Below are positions 33,921-42,027 of a stretch of DNA of 64,000 nt, one piece after another; the first letter of the stretch is position 1, and each line of letters opens with the position of its first letter. The stretch is taken from NCBI GenBank assembly GCA_963742205.1, contig CAVUKZ010000009.1, positions 310,001 to 374,000 of the forward strand. The letters are read 5' to 3'. The notes under the pieces are model-generated. The model searched no databases, was not told the DNA's origin, and was given only the letters and a program-made list of their open reading frames with translations. Position numbers and translations under genes: made by a program. This DNA comes from WHSW01 sp963742205. GTDB lineage: Bacteria; Actinomycetota; Thermoleophilia; Solirubrobacterales; 70-9.

Positions 33921-34538
33921 CTACTCGATCAGTGCGGATCTGAGGCCGATGGCGACCGCGTGGGTGCGGTCGCGGGCCTCGAGGCGGGCCAGGAGGGCCT
34001 TCGTGTGGGTCCGGACGGTCTCCGTGCTCAGGCCGAGCTCGCGCGCGGCGACATCGGTGGAGTGCCCGTCGGCGTAGAGCTGAAGGATCTGGCGCTGGCG
34101 GCGGGTGAGCTCGCGGCGGCCGGCGCTGTGGGCTGCGGGGTCGACGAACTGCTCCGCCTCGGCGGCCGCGTCGACGGCCCGGGCGAGCGCGGTGGTGGGC
34201 GAGCTCTTGGCGACGTAGGCCATGGCCCCGGCATCGATCGCCTCGCTCGCCGCGTGGCGCTCCGGCCTCGCCCCGTGAGCGACGATCCCAAGCCCCGGCC
34301 GGGCGCGGTGCAGCGCGCGGATTGCCGGGATCCCGAGGAGGGATCGCGAAGCGCCGTTGGCCGCGAGCACCAGCTCCACGATCGCGACGTCGAAGTCGCC
34401 GACCGAGCTGATCATGTGCAGCGCGTCCTGGCCGTCGGCCGCCTCCTCCACCGCGTAGCGATCCGAGAGCAGGCCGCGGACCCCCAGCCTCACGGCAGGC
34501 TGCTCATCGATTACCAGGCAGCGTCGCTCCTCGTTCAT
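33921..34538 (-). CDS. NarL/LuxR-type response regulator with degenerate receiver
   Basis: 205 residues from ATG 34538 (MNEERRCLVIDEQPAVRLGV). The receiver fold is clear but the phosphoacceptor position in FDVAIVELVLAANG is Glu instead of Asp, and the acidic pocket is only partly kept. VAKSSPTTALARAV has the conserved Lys. The HTH (LTRRQRQILQLYADGHSTDV, STETVRTHTKALLARLEA) is intact. The Glu could mimic phosphorylation, giving an always-active or differently controlled regulator. No kinase is adjacent. Confidence 0.85.
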   Translation of the reverse strand: MNEERRCLVIDEQPAVRLGVRGLLSDRYAVEEAADGQDALHMISSVGDFDVAIVELVLAANGASRSLLGIPAIRALHRARPGLGIVAHGARPERHAASEAIDAGAMAYVAKSSPTTALARAVDAAAEAEQFVDPAAHSAGRRELTRRQRQILQLYADGHSTDVAARELGLSTETVRTHTKALLARLEARDRTHAVAIGLRSALIE

Positions 34539-34742
34539 ACGTATTGCCCCGACCCGGGGCCGAGCACCCCGGAAGACGCTTTGACCGGCTGCCGACGACA
34601 ACAAACGGCAGCCATCGGGCCGCGCAGCCATCCTAGCCAGGCGCGCCATGAGGATGCGTCAGCCCGCTTCGGTAGGAGCGAGGTTTTTGGCCGCCATCCG
34701 CTACAACCCTCGTGAGATGGCGATCGACGACGGGTGGCGACG

Positions 34743-35141
34743 GTGATCTCGGTGACCTCGAAGTCGCGCTATGCCGTCGTCGCGATGGCCGAGCTCGCGC
34801 GATCGGGCGACCGGCCGGTGCCGATCGCGACGATCGCCGAGCGCCGCGACATGCCCGTGCAGTTCCTCGAGCAGTTGTTCTCGACCCTCCGCCGGGACGG
34901 CCTCCTGCTGAGCCAGCGCGGGGTCAAGGGCGGCTACACGCTCGCCCGCCCGCCGGAGCAGATCACCGTGATCGAGGTCGTCCAGGCGCTCGACGGCAAG
35001 GTCGGCGCGGAGGCCGACGAGGCCGGTGGGATCTGGAAGGAGGGCGTCGAGTCGCTGCGTGAGGTCTTCAGCCGGACGACGATCGCCGACATCGCCCGTC
35101 GGGAGGCCGACGAGGTCGGCGCCGGCATGTACTACATCTGA
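34743..35141 (+). CDS. Rrf2-family transcriptional regulator without cysteines
   Basis: 132 residues from GTG 34743 (GTG 34734 is also possible). VTSKSRYAVVAMAELARSGD, PIATIAERRDMPVQFLEQLF and RRDGLLLSQRGVKGGYTLAR are the Rrf2 winged helix. IscR-type iron-sulfur cysteines are absent, so it is closer to the CymR type, which in Bacillus works with CysK in sulfur metabolism. The cysK-cysE pair lies 11 kb away, so a link is only a guess. Confidence 0.88.
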   Translation: MISVTSKSRYAVVAMAELARSGDRPVPIATIAERRDMPVQFLEQLFSTLRRDGLLLSQRGVKGGYTLARPPEQITVIEVVQALDGKVGAEADEAGGIWKEGVESLREVFSRTTIADIARREADEVGAGMYYI

Positions 35142-35308
35142 AAGGCACCGCATGACCAAACGGCATGTCGCTTGTTCAAGCGGAAACGTGGTCGCCTCGG
35201 GTCGACTGGGGTCGCCTAAACGACGTACAACTGGCGCGCAACTGGCGCGCAGCGGCTTACGCGGTTACGCGGAAAGGTCCGAGCCTGCGCGGCGTTGTCC
35301 TTTGGTGC

Positions 35309-35359
35309 GAGCCTGGTCGCTTCGGGGTTTGGAGACCTTCCGGCGGCCAGGCTCTTTTT
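35309..35359 (+). terminator. Large terminator hairpin
   Basis: GAGCCTGGTCGC (35309-35320) pairs with GCGGCCAGGCTC (35343-35354), one G-T wobble, followed by TTTTT. It lies 170 bases after the Rrf2 stop. The stretch between (35142-35308) has no credible gene and holds tandem words AACTGGCGCGC (twice) and TTACGCGG (twice). The terminated transcript may be the regulator mRNA tail or a separate small RNA. Confidence 0.65.
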
Positions 35360-35407
35360 GCCCGCCGCGCAGATGCCCGCAGAACGCGAGAAAGATCAAA
35401 TCGCCTG

Positions 35408-35539
35408 ATGCTGCTCCTGCCTGTAGCCATATTCGGCCTCTACCTCGGGATCACCCACGACGACGTCGGCGGCACTGCCTACTTCATCGTGCTCACGGTC
35501 GTCGTCCTGCTCGGGGTCTGGGACGCGATCAATGACTAG
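35408..35539 (+). CDS. Tiny membrane protein, unknown function
   Basis: 43 residues from ATG 35408: LLLPVAIFGLYLGITHDDVGG, then YFIVLTVVVLLGVWDAIND. Two short hydrophobic segments suggest a hairpin membrane protein. The ribosome-binding site is weak. Upstream in-frame sequence to 35165 looks non-coding, so a longer start was not used. Confidence 0.45.
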   Translation: MLLLPVAIFGLYLGITHDDVGGTAYFIVLTVVVLLGVWDAIND

Positions 35540-35860
35540 GCCAGGCGCGGCTACCGCCTCGGCGGTGGGTCCGCCCGCATGAGGAAAGGCACCTGCCTGC
35601 GGGCGTAGAAATCGCAAGGGCAAACCGTAAATCCCAACTGAATAAGCCGACCGTCCGAAATCGAGACGAGTCGAGGACCGGCGCTCGAGGACCGCAACGG
35701 GACGAGGAGCCTTCACAGGCCAAGGCCAGCGGCAAGAGCCCCGGCAAGACCTCCGAGATGAGGCGCGGCGCCCGAGGAGCCCCGACCGGCCAGTCCGGGC
35801 CAAGCTCGCCGCAGAGAGTCGGCATCGAAACGAAAAGCCACCGAGGAACGGAGGGCTTCG
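35540..35860. other. Gene-free stretch before the HNH module
   Basis: About 320 bases without a clear gene. Composition is richer in A and in GAGG/GACG words than in neighbouring genes, and one frame before 35861 reads as low-complexity (EEPSQAKASGKSPGKTSE). It could hold an attachment site or a decayed gene of the phage-like module. No flanking direct repeat was found by eye. Confidence 0.4.
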
Positions 35861-36010
35861 ATGCCTAACTATCGAAACGCACGCGCCCAGCTGCGGCACG
35901 CCCAGGAGATCTGGGACGCCGCCGACGCCGAGGGCCGACCACTGACCAAGGACGAGCGCCAGCGGGTCCAGGCGATCCACGATTCGACGCGGCCCGGACA
36001 TGGAACGTGA
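35861..36010 (+). CDS. Small phage-like protein
   Basis: 49 residues from ATG 35861, with GGAGGG five bases upstream. Sequence: MPNYRNARAQLRHAQEIWDA then EGRPLTKDERQRVQAIHD. Helical, charged, and similar in style to the N-terminal segment of phage capsid or packaging proteins (DAAxAEGRxLTxDE). It overlaps the next gene by 11 bases. The function is unknown. Confidence 0.55.
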   Translation: MPNYRNARAQLRHAQEIWDAADAEGRPLTKDERQRVQAIHDSTRPGHGT

Positions 36011-36233
36011 ACCGCTGACCGAGGACGAGCAGGGCCTGATCGCGACCGCGATCCGTCACCCCGGCTTCCCCTGCCAGCCCCAATACCTCGCCGACTGTCA
36101 TCGACTGTTCGAGCGCGGCTGGCTCGATCGGAAGCTGATCGGCGGACAGCTGACGTGGTCGTTAAGCGCCCGTGGCGCGCACGCCCTGGAGCTCGGGATC
36201 CCGCTGGCCGACGCAAAGGCGGCGATGAACTGA
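36000..36233 (+). CDS. Small protein in the HNH module
   Basis: 77 residues: MEREPLTEDEQGLIATAIRH, then CQPQYLADCHRLFERGWLD and GQLTWSLSARGAHALELGI. It may be a small winged helix (turn LDRKLIGGQLTWSLS). It sits between the 49-residue gene and the HNH gene, overlapping both, so the three are one operon. The family is not recognised. Confidence 0.6.
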   Translation: MEREPLTEDEQGLIATAIRHPGFPCQPQYLADCHRLFERGWLDRKLIGGQLTWSLSARGAHALELGIPLADAKAAMN

Positions 36234-36592
36234 TGGGCATACGCGGCGTCTGCGCCGAGCCGGGCTGCCCCGAGCCGCCGACCAAGCGCGGGCGCTGTGA
36301 TCGCCACCCCAAGGCAAAGGACCGCGACCGCCGCCGCGCCCGTGGTATCGGCCCCCGCTCCTATAGTTCCGCCCCCAGCTTCTACGCGAGCAAGCGCTGG
36401 GCGCTGGTGCGGCGGAAGAAGCTCTCCCGCGACCCGCTGTGCGAGAAGTGCGGCGCGCTGGCCCAGGAAGTCCACCACCGCACCCCGCTTGCGGCCGGTG
36501 GCGACCCGTACGCGCTCGACGGGTTGGAGGCCCTGTGCAAGCCCTGTCACTCGAGGGAGACCCGCCAGGAGACGCTAGGCCGGGGCCGATGA
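36233..36592 (+). CDS. HNH endonuclease, phage type
   Basis: 119 residues; ATG overlaps the preceding stop (TGATG). CAEPGCPEPPTKRGRCDRHP is a first zinc-binding part, and YASKRWALVRRKKLSRDPLC followed by CEKCGALAQEVHHRTPLAAGG and LCKPCHSRETRQE is the HNH core (HH, then CxxCH). Genes of this type sit beside the terminase in phage genomes and help cut DNA at packaging. No terminase or capsid gene follows here, so this is a remnant or a satellite module. Confidence 0.88.
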   Translation: MGIRGVCAEPGCPEPPTKRGRCDRHPKAKDRDRRRARGIGPRSYSSAPSFYASKRWALVRRKKLSRDPLCEKCGALAQEVHHRTPLAAGGDPYALDGLEALCKPCHSRETRQETLGRGR

Positions 36593-36730
36593 CCCGTTTC
36601 CTTGTGCCAAGCCCGCCACCGGGATACGGTCGACATGTCCACGGGCAGGGACGCCTCGACGGCAAACCCGCTCGGCACCACCGAGACGCGCCGCCTGGCC
36701 TCCGCCCAACCGATCAAACGGAGAGGTCAC

Positions 36731-37663
36731 ATGACCACCAAGCTCAGTCTCAGTCCCTGCCAGCCGACCGCTCGCGGGCGCACTCGGTTGCTCGCGCTCG
36801 CGACCGCCGTCGCACTTGCGATCGGCGCCGCTCTCGGCGTCCCGGCGAGCCAGGCCGACACCGGCCAGGTCTACTTCGACGCCAAATTCAACGTCGCCGC
36901 CGGCGGCGGCAACTTCCTCTTCAACGGAACCTTTACCGGCAACAACAACGTCGGCCTGGGCCGCCCGGTGATGCCCAGCCTCACCAACGGCAGCTTCAAC
37001 ACCGCTACCGGCATCGGCGCGCTGTTCTCCAACACACGCGGCGCCTCCAACGTCGCGAGCGGCTACCGGGCGCTGACCTTCAATACGGGCGGCAACGAAA
37101 ACGTCGCCACCGGCATCGAGGCGCTGTACCGCAACACGATCGGCAACCAGAACCTCGCCGCCGGCAACCGTGCGCTGTTCTCCAACACGACCGGCAAGGT
37201 CAACTCCGCCGCCGGCGCCCGCGCGCTGCAGGCCAACACGACCGGCGACGCCAACCTCGCCGCCGGCGACGAGGCGCTGTACTCCAACACGACCGGCAAC
37301 CGGAACTCCGCCGCCGGCGCCGGCGCGCTGCACTCCAACACAAGCGGCGACCGTAACACCGCCCTCGGCGACAGCGCCGGCAGAAACCTGACCACCGGCT
37401 CCGACAACGTCGACATCGCCAACGCCGGCAGGGCCGGGGAGTCGCGGACGATCCGAATCGGCGGCGACGACCAGACCGCCACCTTCATCGCCGGGATCAG
37501 CGGCAACACCCTGCCCGGTCCCGACCGGACGGTGGTCGTGAACGCCAACGGCCAGCTCGGCACCGCGACCGGCTCCTCGGCGTCCACGGCATCGCTCACG
37601 GAGACCGTCGAGCGGCTGCAGCACCAGGTCAAGCGGCTGCGTGCTCAGGTGAAGGGAGGCTGA
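36731..37663 (+). CDS. Secreted beta-roll protein with 17-residue repeats
   Basis: 310 residues from ATG 36731 with GGAGAGG upstream. A signal peptide (RTRLLALATAVALAIGAALG, ending PASQA) precedes seven 17-residue repeats (residues 94-212) such as GDEALYSNTTGNRNSAA. These resemble the LbR/YadA-head beta-roll. Then FIAGISGNTLPGPDRTVVVN and a terminal coiled coil (LTETVERLQHQVKRLRAQV), which suggests a trimer. No anchor motif is seen, so it may be released or bound by other surface proteins. A paralogue lies at 40313. Confidence 0.72.
   Translation: MTTKLSLSPCQPTARGRTRLLALATAVALAIGAALGVPASQADTGQVYFDAKFNVAAGGGNFLFNGTFTGNNNVGLGRPVMPSLTNGSFNTATGIGALFSNTRGASNVASGYRALTFNTGGNENVATGIEALYRNTIGNQNLAAGNRALFSNTTGKVNSAAGARALQANTTGDANLAAGDEALYSNTTGNRNSAAGAGALHSNTSGDRNTALGDSAGRNLTTGSDNVDIANAGRAGESRTIRIGGDDQTATFIAGISGNTLPGPDRTVVVNANGQLGTATGSSASTASLTETVERLQHQVKRLRAQVKGG
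37010..37366 (+). repeat. Seven 51-bp tandem units in the beta-roll gene
   Basis: Each unit encodes G-x-x-AL-x-x-NTTG-x-x-N-x-A-x. The 357 bases are exactly seven units. Repeats are diverged at DNA level, so they are not a recent expansion. Confidence 0.85.
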
Positions 37664-37851
37664 TTGACGGGGGCGCTACCAACGACGTTTCGCCGGACAA
37701 CGACCCGCCGGGGGAGGGTCTTCCTGCGTCAGGCGTGGCCCGCGCTAACCGCCGGGTAAGGCGCTACACCCGCGGGTGAAAATTTGCAGGCCGACCAGGG
37801 TCAGCTTCCGATGCCCGCGCCGCCCTGCAGCGCTGACCGGCTAGACGGCAC

Positions 37852-38041
37852 CTAACGCGGGCCTGTCTGTGCGGCCGCACGGACCTCGGTGGGGCCGACG
37901 GCGAAGCCGACGATCATCAGCAGCAGCAGGACGATGAGGATTACGCAGATCCACGCCCGAACCGGGTGTAGCCGCGCCCACTCGCGCAGCTGTAGGAGAC
38001 CTGCGCAGTTCGTGGAGCCGCTCCGTGTACCAGGGCACCAT
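37852..38041 (-). CDS. Small membrane protein with a frame break
   Basis: From ATG 38041 the frame reads MVPWYTERLHELR; the next frame then gives LLQLREWARLHPVRAWICVI and LIVLLLLMIVGFAVGPTEV to TAG 37852. Joining them needs one base removed near 37990. The product would be about 60 residues with one membrane helix. The function is unknown. Low confidence because nothing outside the sequence pattern supports it. Confidence 0.35.
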
Positions 38042-38309
38042 CCGACCCTACTCGCCGCCGCCGCCGCGGGTCATAGCCTGCCCGGCGTGTCGACTACGGT
38101 GACGTTCACCCCGCTCGACGATCGCGGCGGCGAGATCCTCGACAAGCTCGAGCAGTCGTCGACGCCTCCTTTGCGTCCAACCTCGGCACCGGAGCACGGT
38201 CGTACTGGACCAACGCTCAGGGCGCGCCTCCCGATGGCTACGAGGCCGCGACTGGGCGGCTAGCGCCCGACCGGCGCGAGCACCTCGCCCGCGCCCAGTC
38301 GGGTTGGGT
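38042..38309. other. Stretch with possible decayed gene
   Basis: A GTG at 38086 opens VTFTPLDDRGGEILDKLEQ, and another frame continues ASFASNLGTGARSYWTNAQG with APPDGYEAATGRLAPD. Both look protein-like but need a frame change and have no natural end before the next gene. It may be a gene remnant. Nothing else is visible. Confidence 0.3.
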
Positions 38310-38855
38310 TCAGTTCGTCGGGGTCGTCACGCAGACGGTCTCGAACTTGTCGCCCGAGTCCGTGGGGCCAAGGGCCGAACCCCCGCGTCGTTCACGACAA
38401 AGGCGAGGCCGGAACTGCCCCGGCGTCGTCGGGAATGGTGCTGAACTCATCGGTCCAGAAGAACTCGGTCTGATCGACATTCGGAATGTCATGGGTCTGC
38501 GCGAGCTGTTGCGCCTCACCCAGGGTCGGCACGCGCAGATCGAGGTTCGCGCAGTGCCCCCGCGCCTCCTCCACGTGCGAGCAAAGTTCTCCGCCCGGGC
38601 GCAAAGCGAGCCGAGTCGGGCGGTCGAAACGCACGTGTCGACGCCGCTCTGATTGGCGATGTCCGCCCCGGTCAGACCCTCGTTCTTGACGTCGGGGGAC
38701 TGGACCTGGCCCGTGCCGATGTCCACCGACTTGACCTCGCCGTTGACGATGTCGGTCGAGAAGACCGTGTTCGCGGCATAGGCGGTGCCGCCGGCCACGA
38801 CGAGCACAACGGCCAGTGTCGCCATGACATTGGCGTACGTGAGGTGCTTACGCAT
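38310..38855 (-). CDS. Secreted anchor-family protein with Cys-rich C-terminal domain (three frame breaks)
   Basis: ATG 38855 has AGGGAGGAG before it. The N-terminus has a signal or membrane segment (VMATLAVVLVVAGGTAYAAN), then DIVNGEVKSVDIGTGQVQ and TGADIANQSGVDTCVS. The C-terminal domain can be read only by changing frame: SLCARAENFARTW, then EEARGHCANLDLRVPTLGEA, then FVVNDAGV, then ALGPTDSGDKFETVCVTTPTN. Each change equals one missing base (about 38577, 38403 and 38375). The N-terminal unit also occurs in the 38925 gene and, diverged, in the 57709 gene. It is exported; the function is unknown. Confidence 0.6.
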   Translation of the reverse strand: MRKHLTYANVMATLAVVLVVAGGTAYAANTVFSTDIVNGEVKSVDIGTGQVQSPDVKNEGLTGADIANQSGVDTCVSTARLGSLCARAENFARTWRRRGGTARTSICACRPWVRRNSSRRPMTFRMSIRPSSSGPMSSAPFPTTPGQFRPRLCRERRGGSALGPTDSGDKFETVCVTTPTN

Positions 38856-38924
38856 GAGGACTCCTCCCTGAGTTGGCTGCGGGCCGAGCCTCTCGCGCCG
38901 GGTTCCGGATTGCAATACAAGTCG

Positions 38925-39584
38925 CTACTCACTCGTCCACAGCGTCCCCTGGGCCTGGAAGCCGCACGGGGCGTCCGGGCTGCCCTGGTACGTGAACACG
39001 TCTACGGTCGCGACCCGCCGCGGGCCAGGGTCGTTCCCGCGGCCGAGGCCCAGCGAGGCGTGGGACACGCTCACCGATTTCGCCACGTCATAGAAATGGC
39101 CCGGGTCCGACGGCGCGACGGTGTCGAACACGCCGTCCGCGGTCTCGACCCAGAGGTCCACGGGCGCGCCGGTCGCGTTGCGCCAGCTGATCTCGCCAAA
39201 GAAGCCGGGCCGACAAAAGGCGCGCAGCTCGCCGAGGCCCGGGATTTCCAGCAGGGTCTCAGCGGGATCGCCCGGCACGCGCACGATCCGATTCGAAAGC
39301 AACTCGCCCCGGCCCTTGACCACCCCGGAGTCGAGCAACGCCTCGTTGACGTCGGCGCCGCCGATGGTGTTGTCCTGGATGTCGTGGCCGGTCAGCGACT
39401 CGTTCTTGACATCGGCCGTCTGGACCTGGCCCGTGCCGATGTCGACCGACTTGACCTCGCCGTTGACGATGTCGGAACTAAAGACGGTGTTGGCCGCGTA
39501 GGCGACTCCGCCGGTCAGGACCAGGAACAGGGCGAGCGCCTCCATCCACTGGCGTCGCAGGTGGACGAAGAACTTAGAACCCAT
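38925..39584 (-). CDS. Secreted anchor-family protein
   Basis: 219 residues from ATG 39584 with CGAGGGGGA upstream. A hydrophobic leader (EALALFLVLTGGVAYAAN) is followed by DIVNGEVKSVDIGTGQVQ, ADVKNESLTGHDIQDNTIGG, and a beta-rich domain (RIVRVPGDPAETLLEIPGLG, WRNATGAPVDLWVETADGVF). Two cysteines (AFCRPG and APCGF) may form a disulfide. The first 70 residues match the 38310 protein closely, so the two are tandem duplicates with different C-domains. Confidence 0.7.
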   Translation of the reverse strand: MGSKFFVHLRRQWMEALALFLVLTGGVAYAANTVFSSDIVNGEVKSVDIGTGQVQTADVKNESLTGHDIQDNTIGGADVNEALLDSGVVKGRGELLSNRIVRVPGDPAETLLEIPGLGELRAFCRPGFFGEISWRNATGAPVDLWVETADGVFDTVAPSDPGHFYDVAKSVSVSHASLGLGRGNDPGPRRVATVDVFTYQGSPDAPCGFQAQGTLWTSE

Positions 39585-39657
39585 GGCGACTCCCCCTCGA
39601 GGTATCCGACCAAGGGACGCTATCGACCCGACTTACACCCCATGCAAAACGCGCACG

Positions 39658-39939
39658 CTAGGCGGGCCGAGGGGTTCGCAGCAGTCGACCGGGTAAGGGG
39701 CGGCCCCGCACAAGCGTGGCGGGGCGCAGCGCATCGGCTCGTTGCCCCTGGCGGTTACGACCCGGGGCGCGGACGCGTGTCCCGCGGTCGAGCAACAGCA
39801 GCCGCTCCCGCTCGGCAGCCGTCTGGCAGTCCGGGCACAGGTAGAGCGCCCAGCCGTCCTCGCGGGCGTCGAGTACCACCCAGCGCTGCAGGTCGAAGCT
39901 CTCCGGCTCGACCGGAGCGGCGCAGCGTTGACAGGCCAT
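39658..39939 (-). CDS. Small zinc-ribbon-like protein
   Basis: 93 residues from ATG 39939: MACQRCAAPVEPESFDLQRW, then LYLCPDCQTAAERERLLLLD. The two CxxC pairs should bind zinc. The last 40 residues are Arg/Pro-rich and may not be genuine. The function is unknown. Confidence 0.45.
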   Translation of the reverse strand: MACQRCAAPVEPESFDLQRWVVLDAREDGWALYLCPDCQTAAERERLLLLDRGTRVRAPGRNRQGQRADALRPATLVRGRPLPGRLLRTPRPA

Positions 39940-40312
39940 CGCGTTCACGAGTGGCAAACGTGCAGGCGAACTCGATTCTTGCGGCCGAGCTAGCTGGTCC
40001 GCACCGACGCCGTCGGCAAGCACAGTCGGCCTTTGGAGCCTCGGTCGCTCGGGCATAGGCTGGCGATAGGCTGGCGACTGCACGGAGGCGGTGCCTCGAC
40101 GCCAGCACGCTGGACACACGCCCAGCCGCGTCGTCTTGCGCGACTTCACTCCGACATTTCGGGACGGGTGACGCGTAAGCGAGCTTGGAGCAACCGCCCA
40201 CCAGCAGATAGGCTCGCCCTGTTCCAACCGGACGGGACCTGCGGTCGCCCGACGTGCTCGTCGGCGACCAGGGAAGGGTTTGGCCTCGCCCGCGAGACCC
40301 CAGGAGGTCAGC
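39940..40312. other. Gene-free stretch upstream of the second beta-roll gene
   Basis: 373 bases with no convincing frame. A tandem word AGGCTGGCGAT occurs near 40060. The right end has the ribosome-binding site CAGGAGG of the 40313 gene. The promoter must lie here, but no clear -35/-10 pair was found. Confidence 0.5.
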
Positions 40313-41468
40313 ATGGCTGCCAAGCCCAGGTTCCGCCGTTCCCTCTTCCCCGCCCTCGCGGCTTTGACCGCCGTCCTCGCGTTGGGGGCGAGCTCAGCCC
40401 TCGCCGCCACCGGCAGCGTCTACGTCGACGCAAACGGCAACGCTGCGGCAGGCCACACGCTCTTCAATGGAAGCTTCACCGGCCACCTCAACACCGGCCT
40501 GGGTTATCAAGTCCTCGATAACTTGACCACTGGCAACAACAACGTCGCGGTCGGTCTCAATCCGCTGGTCAACACGACGACCGGCTCCGGCAACGTCGCG
40601 ACCGGGCGCGATGCGCTCGAATTCGAATACCACCGGCGACGACAACACCGCGACCGGCGACCAGGCGCTCTTTACGAGCACCACCGCCAGCGACAACATC
40701 GCCATCGGGAGCCAGGCGCTCTTCTCAAACACGACGGGTGCTGACAACACCGCCACTGGCTTCCATGCGCTCGAGGCCAATACCACTGGCTTCCAAAACG
40801 AGGCCACAGGTTCCTCGGCGCTCTTCAACAACACGACCGGCCACGACAACGCGGCCGACGGCGACCTCGCCCTCTTCACAAACGTCGACGGGACCGACAA
40901 CATCGCGAGCGGCACCGCATCGCTCCTCAACAACACCTCCGGAAACGACAACGTCGCCTCCGGCGGCTTCGCCCTCTCCCTGAACACCTCCGGCGACTCG
41001 AACCTGGCGCTCGGGACGAAAGCGGGAGATAACCTCACCACCGGCTCCCAGAACGTCGACATCGCCAACGAGGGCAAGGCGGGCGAGTCAAAGGTGATGC
41101 GGATCGGGACCAGGGGCGACCAGACCCGCACCTTCATCGCCGGGATCAGCGGCAAGACGGTCAACGGAACCGCCCAGCCGGTCGTCGTCAACGGCTTCGG
41201 GCAACTCGGGACCGCGCCAGCAGCCGCAGCCTCGACTACGGCGCTCGCCGACAGCGTCGAGCAGTTGACCCAGAAGCTAGAGCGCCAGCAGCGCCAGATC
41301 GAGCGGCTTCGCGCTCAGGTGAAGAGGAGGCTGATCGAGGGCGAGGCCGCGGCGCTGCTCGACACCTGCGTGGCCGCTCAGATCGACCGCGCCGACGATG
41401 CCGCCCGAAACTCTCACGGCGTGAGAGTTCCCGTCGCTCGGCCTGTATCCCCCTTCGTCAGCGGATGA
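40313..41468 (+). CDS. Secreted beta-roll protein, second copy, with frame breaks
   Basis: ATG 40313 has AGGAGG six bases upstream. Signal peptide RSLFPALAALTAVLALGASS ends near ALAATG. Nine 17-residue repeats (GSQALFSNTTGADNTAT type) occupy 40553-41012, which is 459 plus one base, so one base is inserted (near 40624, in GAATTCGAAT). The C-terminal part, FIAGISGKTVNGTAQPVVVN and the coiled coil EQLTQKLERQQRQIERLRAQ, matches the 36731 protein. A second one-base insertion near 41325 hides a natural stop at 41332. The present frame runs to 41466 instead. Confidence 0.68.
40553..41012 (+). repeat. Nine 51-bp tandem units with one extra base
   Basis: The array is 460 bases long, 9 x 51 plus 1. 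The extra base falls in the second unit. Units are diverged. Confidence 0.82.
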
Positions 41469-41898
41469 GGGAGAACCTATCCAGCGACTTCGTTCCGGAC
41501 TCGTTCACGTTTTCGAACACCCACTTTCCGGCGACCCCGTTGAAGTCGCCGGAGCCGCCGGTGACGTTGAGCCTGGAGTCGCCGGGCCGAACGTTGCCCC
41601 GGTACTTGATGTCGCCAGAGCCACCACCGATCTCACCGTTGAGGTGAATGACTCCCCGGCACCTCAGGGTCTCGTGTGGCCGAATCTTGCACCGAGCGTG
41701 GTCACTGCCGACCCGGTCGTCGTGATTCCGTGGATCGTAGAGCCCGCCCCTGATCGTGAACACCTCTTGGTTCTGCAGCACGTGGAAACGCGCCTTTTCG
41801 AAAACCGTGAAGTGGTGATCGAACGAGCCGGAGGCCGGAACGGCGAGCGCGGCGGAGCCGAGCGCCGCGAGAGTTGCGGCCAGGATGACCTTGCGCAT
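41458..41898 (-). CDS. Secreted beta-barrel protein, possibly AOC-barrel/dirigent-like
   Basis: 146 residues. Signal peptide MRKVILAATLAALGSAALAV. The mature part is all beta: LQNQEVFTIRGGLYDPRN, CRGVIHLNGEIGGGSGDIKY, LNVTGGSGDFNGVAGKWVFE. The GGSGDFxGxxG pattern recalls allene-oxide-cyclase/dirigent barrels found in secreted bacterial proteins. The function is unknown. It overlaps the extended end of the 40313 frame by 11 bases, which supports that frame being too long. Confidence 0.65.
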   Translation of the reverse strand: MRKVILAATLAALGSAALAVPASGSFDHHFTVFEKARFHVLQNQEVFTIRGGLYDPRNHDDRVGSDHARCKIRPHETLRCRGVIHLNGEIGGGSGDIKYRGNVRPGDSRLNVTGGSGDFNGVAGKWVFENVNESGTKSLDRFSLIR

Positions 41899-42027
41899 GT
41901 GCGCCCTCGCTTTCCGAGTGGTGGAGGTGAGCCGACCCTACCCCGCGGCCGCCGGGGGGTCAATCCGTTCGATGTTCTCCTGACGGCGTACGACTAACCC
42001 GTCTCCCACCTGCCTGAGGGCTGAGCG

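Noticed and set aside
35142..35359. tmRNA, RNase P RNA or 6S RNA
   Set aside because: GGAAAGGTCC recalls RNase P and the terminator suggests RNA, but no conserved core, tag ORF or tRNA-like end is present.
37010..37366. CRISPR or minisatellite array
   Set aside because: The 51-bp periodicity comes from 17-residue protein repeats and the units are diverged, with no spacer-repeat pattern.
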